A DNA stretch of 6,602 nt. Origin: JAEVZK01 sp038202925. Its GTDB lineage: Bacteria; Armatimonadota; Fimbriimonadia; Fimbriimonadales; Fimbriimonadaceae. Numbering within the stretch: the first letter of the stretch is position 1; every line of letters starts with the position of its first letter. A program made the position numbers and the translations under genes. This document shows positions 5,198 to 6,602 of this stretch, piece by piece. The stretch is taken from positions 1 through 6,602 of the forward strand of contig JBBREM010000128.1 in assembly GCA_038202925.1 (NCBI GenBank). Reading direction: 5' to 3'. The notes under the pieces were generated by a model that ran no database searches, was not told the origin of the DNA, and saw only the letters and a program-made list of their open reading frames with translations.

Positions 5198-6602
5198 ATG
5201 CGGCTGTTTGTCGCGTTTTCATTGACACTTGCAGCCGTCTTCGCGCGTGCCGAGCGCATCCTTCTCGTGCCCCTTGATAGCCGCCCGGCGGCCGGGCAGT
5301 TTGCCCAGATGATCGCGCATATGGCCTCCGTCGATCTCCGCCTGCCAGAGTACAATCAGCTTGGCCGGTTTACGAGTCCGGGCTCGCCGGGCGCGATTCT
5401 CGACTGGCTCCAAAATCAGGATTACCGGGACATCCGAGCTGTGGTCGTGTCCTCGGACATGATCGCCTACGGCGGCCTCATCGCCTCGCGCACCGATCAG
5501 AGCACCAAAAGGCTCGCCTTCCAGCGGCTGCGCAAGCTGGCCCGGATTAGGGAGCAGCATCCTGCAACCAAGTTCTATATCTTCTCAGCCGTGATGAGGC
5601 TGACGCCAACGGCGACAAATCAGTCAGCCATCTGGCGCATCCAGCTCGGCCGGTACGAGGAGTTGCTCAGCCGTTACAGGGCCGACCAGAACCCGGACTT
5701 CTTGCGCGAGATGAAGGCGCTGCTCAAGCAGGTGCCGGCAAGGGAGGTTCGGCGCTACGAGACAACCCGCCAGCGGAACCTCGAGGTCGATGCTCAGCTG
5801 ATCCGAATGGTCGCCCACGAGCAATTCGACTATCTTGCGTTCGGGCAGGACGATGCCAGGCCCTTCGGGCCTCACATCAGCGAGACCCTGCAGCTTCGCG
5901 AGATTGCGAAAGAGAATGACGTTGAGGGCCGTGTTTACTTCTGCGAGGGCATCGACCAGCACTCGAACGTGCTGCTCTCGAGGGCGCTGCTGAAGCAGAA
6001 CGGCTGGAAGCCTAAGATCAAGATCGTCTACTCGGACGATGTCGGCCGCACGAAGTACGCCAACTTTGAATCGAAGACGATCGAGCAAAGCCTGAACGAT
6101 CAAATCGTGGCGAGCGGTGCCGAGCCGGCGAAGGACAACGAAAATTACGATTACGCGCTCTACGTCAACACGCCAGGGAGGCGTACCGAGCAGTTCGATG
6201 GATTTGTAGCGGCGCTGACCAACGAGATCGACCAAGGCCTGCCGGTCGCGGTGGCGGACATCAACCTGGCGAAGGACGGCACCGCCGATCCGCAGCTCTT
6301 CTCGTTCCTGTCACAGAGCGATCGGATGGTGAAGCTGCTCGCGTTCGCCGGGTGGAATACCGCCGGCAACTCGATGGGTACGGCCATCCCGGCGGCGAAC
6401 ATTTACCTCTTGTCGCGGCGCATTCAGACCGATCCGCTAGCGCGCGAAATCGCTCGCCGCGAGTTCCTGTTGCACCGGTTTGTCAACGATTACGCGTATC
6501 ACAAGTTCGTCCGCCCGCAGGCGTACTCGATGATCGATCAAAGCCAAGGCTCAAACCGTGAGGAAACCTACGGCCAGACATTCCGTGAGGTCAACCAGTT
6601 TG
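5198..6602 (+). CDS. DUF4127 family protein with likely signal peptide, 3' end outside window
   Basis: The frame stays open from the ATG at 5198 to the window edge (468 residues visible), and the sequence matches the DUF4127 family, of unknown function. Residues 1-18 (MRLFVAFSLTLAAVFARA) look like a signal peptide cleaved after ARA, pointing to export. Family-type motifs in order are ILLVPLDSRP (21-30), SSDMIAYGGLIASR (85-98), SAVMRLTPTATN (130-141), AFGQDDARPFGPH (214-226), CEGIDQHSNVLLSRALL (249-265), YVNTPG (322-327), DINLAKDG (354-361) and AGWNTAGNSMGTA (384-396). The many conserved Asp, Asn and His residues suggest a metal-dependent or carbohydrate-active enzyme, but this is a guess. Family members are roughly 500 residues, so little should be missing. 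The ATG at 5198 is chosen because it gives a clean signal peptide; in-frame ATGs at 5144 and 5006 would bury it. No strong ribosome-binding site is visible. The neighbours give no hint of function. Confidence 0.88.
   Translation, partial: MRLFVAFSLTLAAVFARAERILLVPLDSRPAAGQFAQMIAHMASVDLRLPEYNQLGRFTSPGSPGAILDWLQNQDYRDIRAVVVSSDMIAYGGLIASRTDQSTKRLAFQRLRKLARIREQHPATKFYIFSAVMRLTPTATNQSAIWRIQLGRYEELLSRYRADQNPDFLREMKALLKQVPAREVRRYETTRQRNLEVDAQLIRMVAHEQFDYLAFGQDDARPFGPHISETLQLREIAKENDVEGRVYFCEGIDQHSNVLLSRALLKQNGWKPKIKIVYSDDVGRTKYANFESKTIEQSLNDQIVASGAEPAKDNENYDYALYVNTPGRRTEQFDGFVAALTNEIDQGLPVAVADINLAKDGTADPQLFSFLSQSDRMVKLLAFAGWNTAGNSMGTAIPAANIYLLSRRIQTDPLAREIARREFLLHRFVNDYAYHKFVRPQAYSMIDQSQGSNREETYGQTFREVNQF

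Noticed and set aside
5624..6235. Minus-strand open frame within the DUF4127 gene
   Set aside because: Antisense shadow; the plus frame carries all the conserved DUF4127 motifs and continues to the window edge.

Overview
The window is GC-rich bacterial chromosome, densely packed with ordinary-looking metabolic genes. The gene styles (AcnA-type aconitase, class I-beta DAHP synthase with an N-terminal ferredoxin-like domain, a probably exported dienelactone-hydrolase protein, a GYF_2-like/RDD fusion, and a DUF4127 protein) would fit an Acidobacteriota genome of the Solibacter/Bryobacter kind. That placement is inference from gene content; no rRNA or other taxonomic marker is present.

Layout. 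Positions 2-652 (+) hold the C-terminal part of aconitase, cut by the left edge. It overlaps by 4 bp (GTGA) the start of ispE (649-1470, +), the kinase of the MEP isoprenoid pathway. A convergent dienelactone-hydrolase-family gene follows (1496-2299, -). It is divergent from aroF (2344-3363, +), the first enzyme of the shikimate pathway, across only 44 bp. A GYF_2-like/RDD membrane protein gene (3387-4094, +) sits 23 bp behind aroF and probably shares its transcript. A non-coding, strongly self-complementary stretch (about 4089-4322) separates it from a convergent HD-domain phosphohydrolase gene (4323-4907, -). A 290-bp AT-richer then C-rich spacer (4908-5197) contains a perfect 14-bp palindrome, a weak candidate promoter and a 15-bp tandem duplication. 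From 5198 to the right edge runs a large DUF4127-family gene with a likely signal peptide, open at the window end.

Functionally the genes are housekeeping (TCA cycle, isoprenoid precursors, aromatic amino acids) mixed with hydrolases and a membrane protein of unknown role. I see no mobile element, CRISPR array, tRNA/rRNA gene or defence system, and no clear novel multi-gene system. The points most worth a second look are the DAHP synthase with altered active-site motif positions, the hairpin-rich intergenic element, the operator-like palindrome before the HD gene, and the DUF4127 gene with its uncertain N-terminus.
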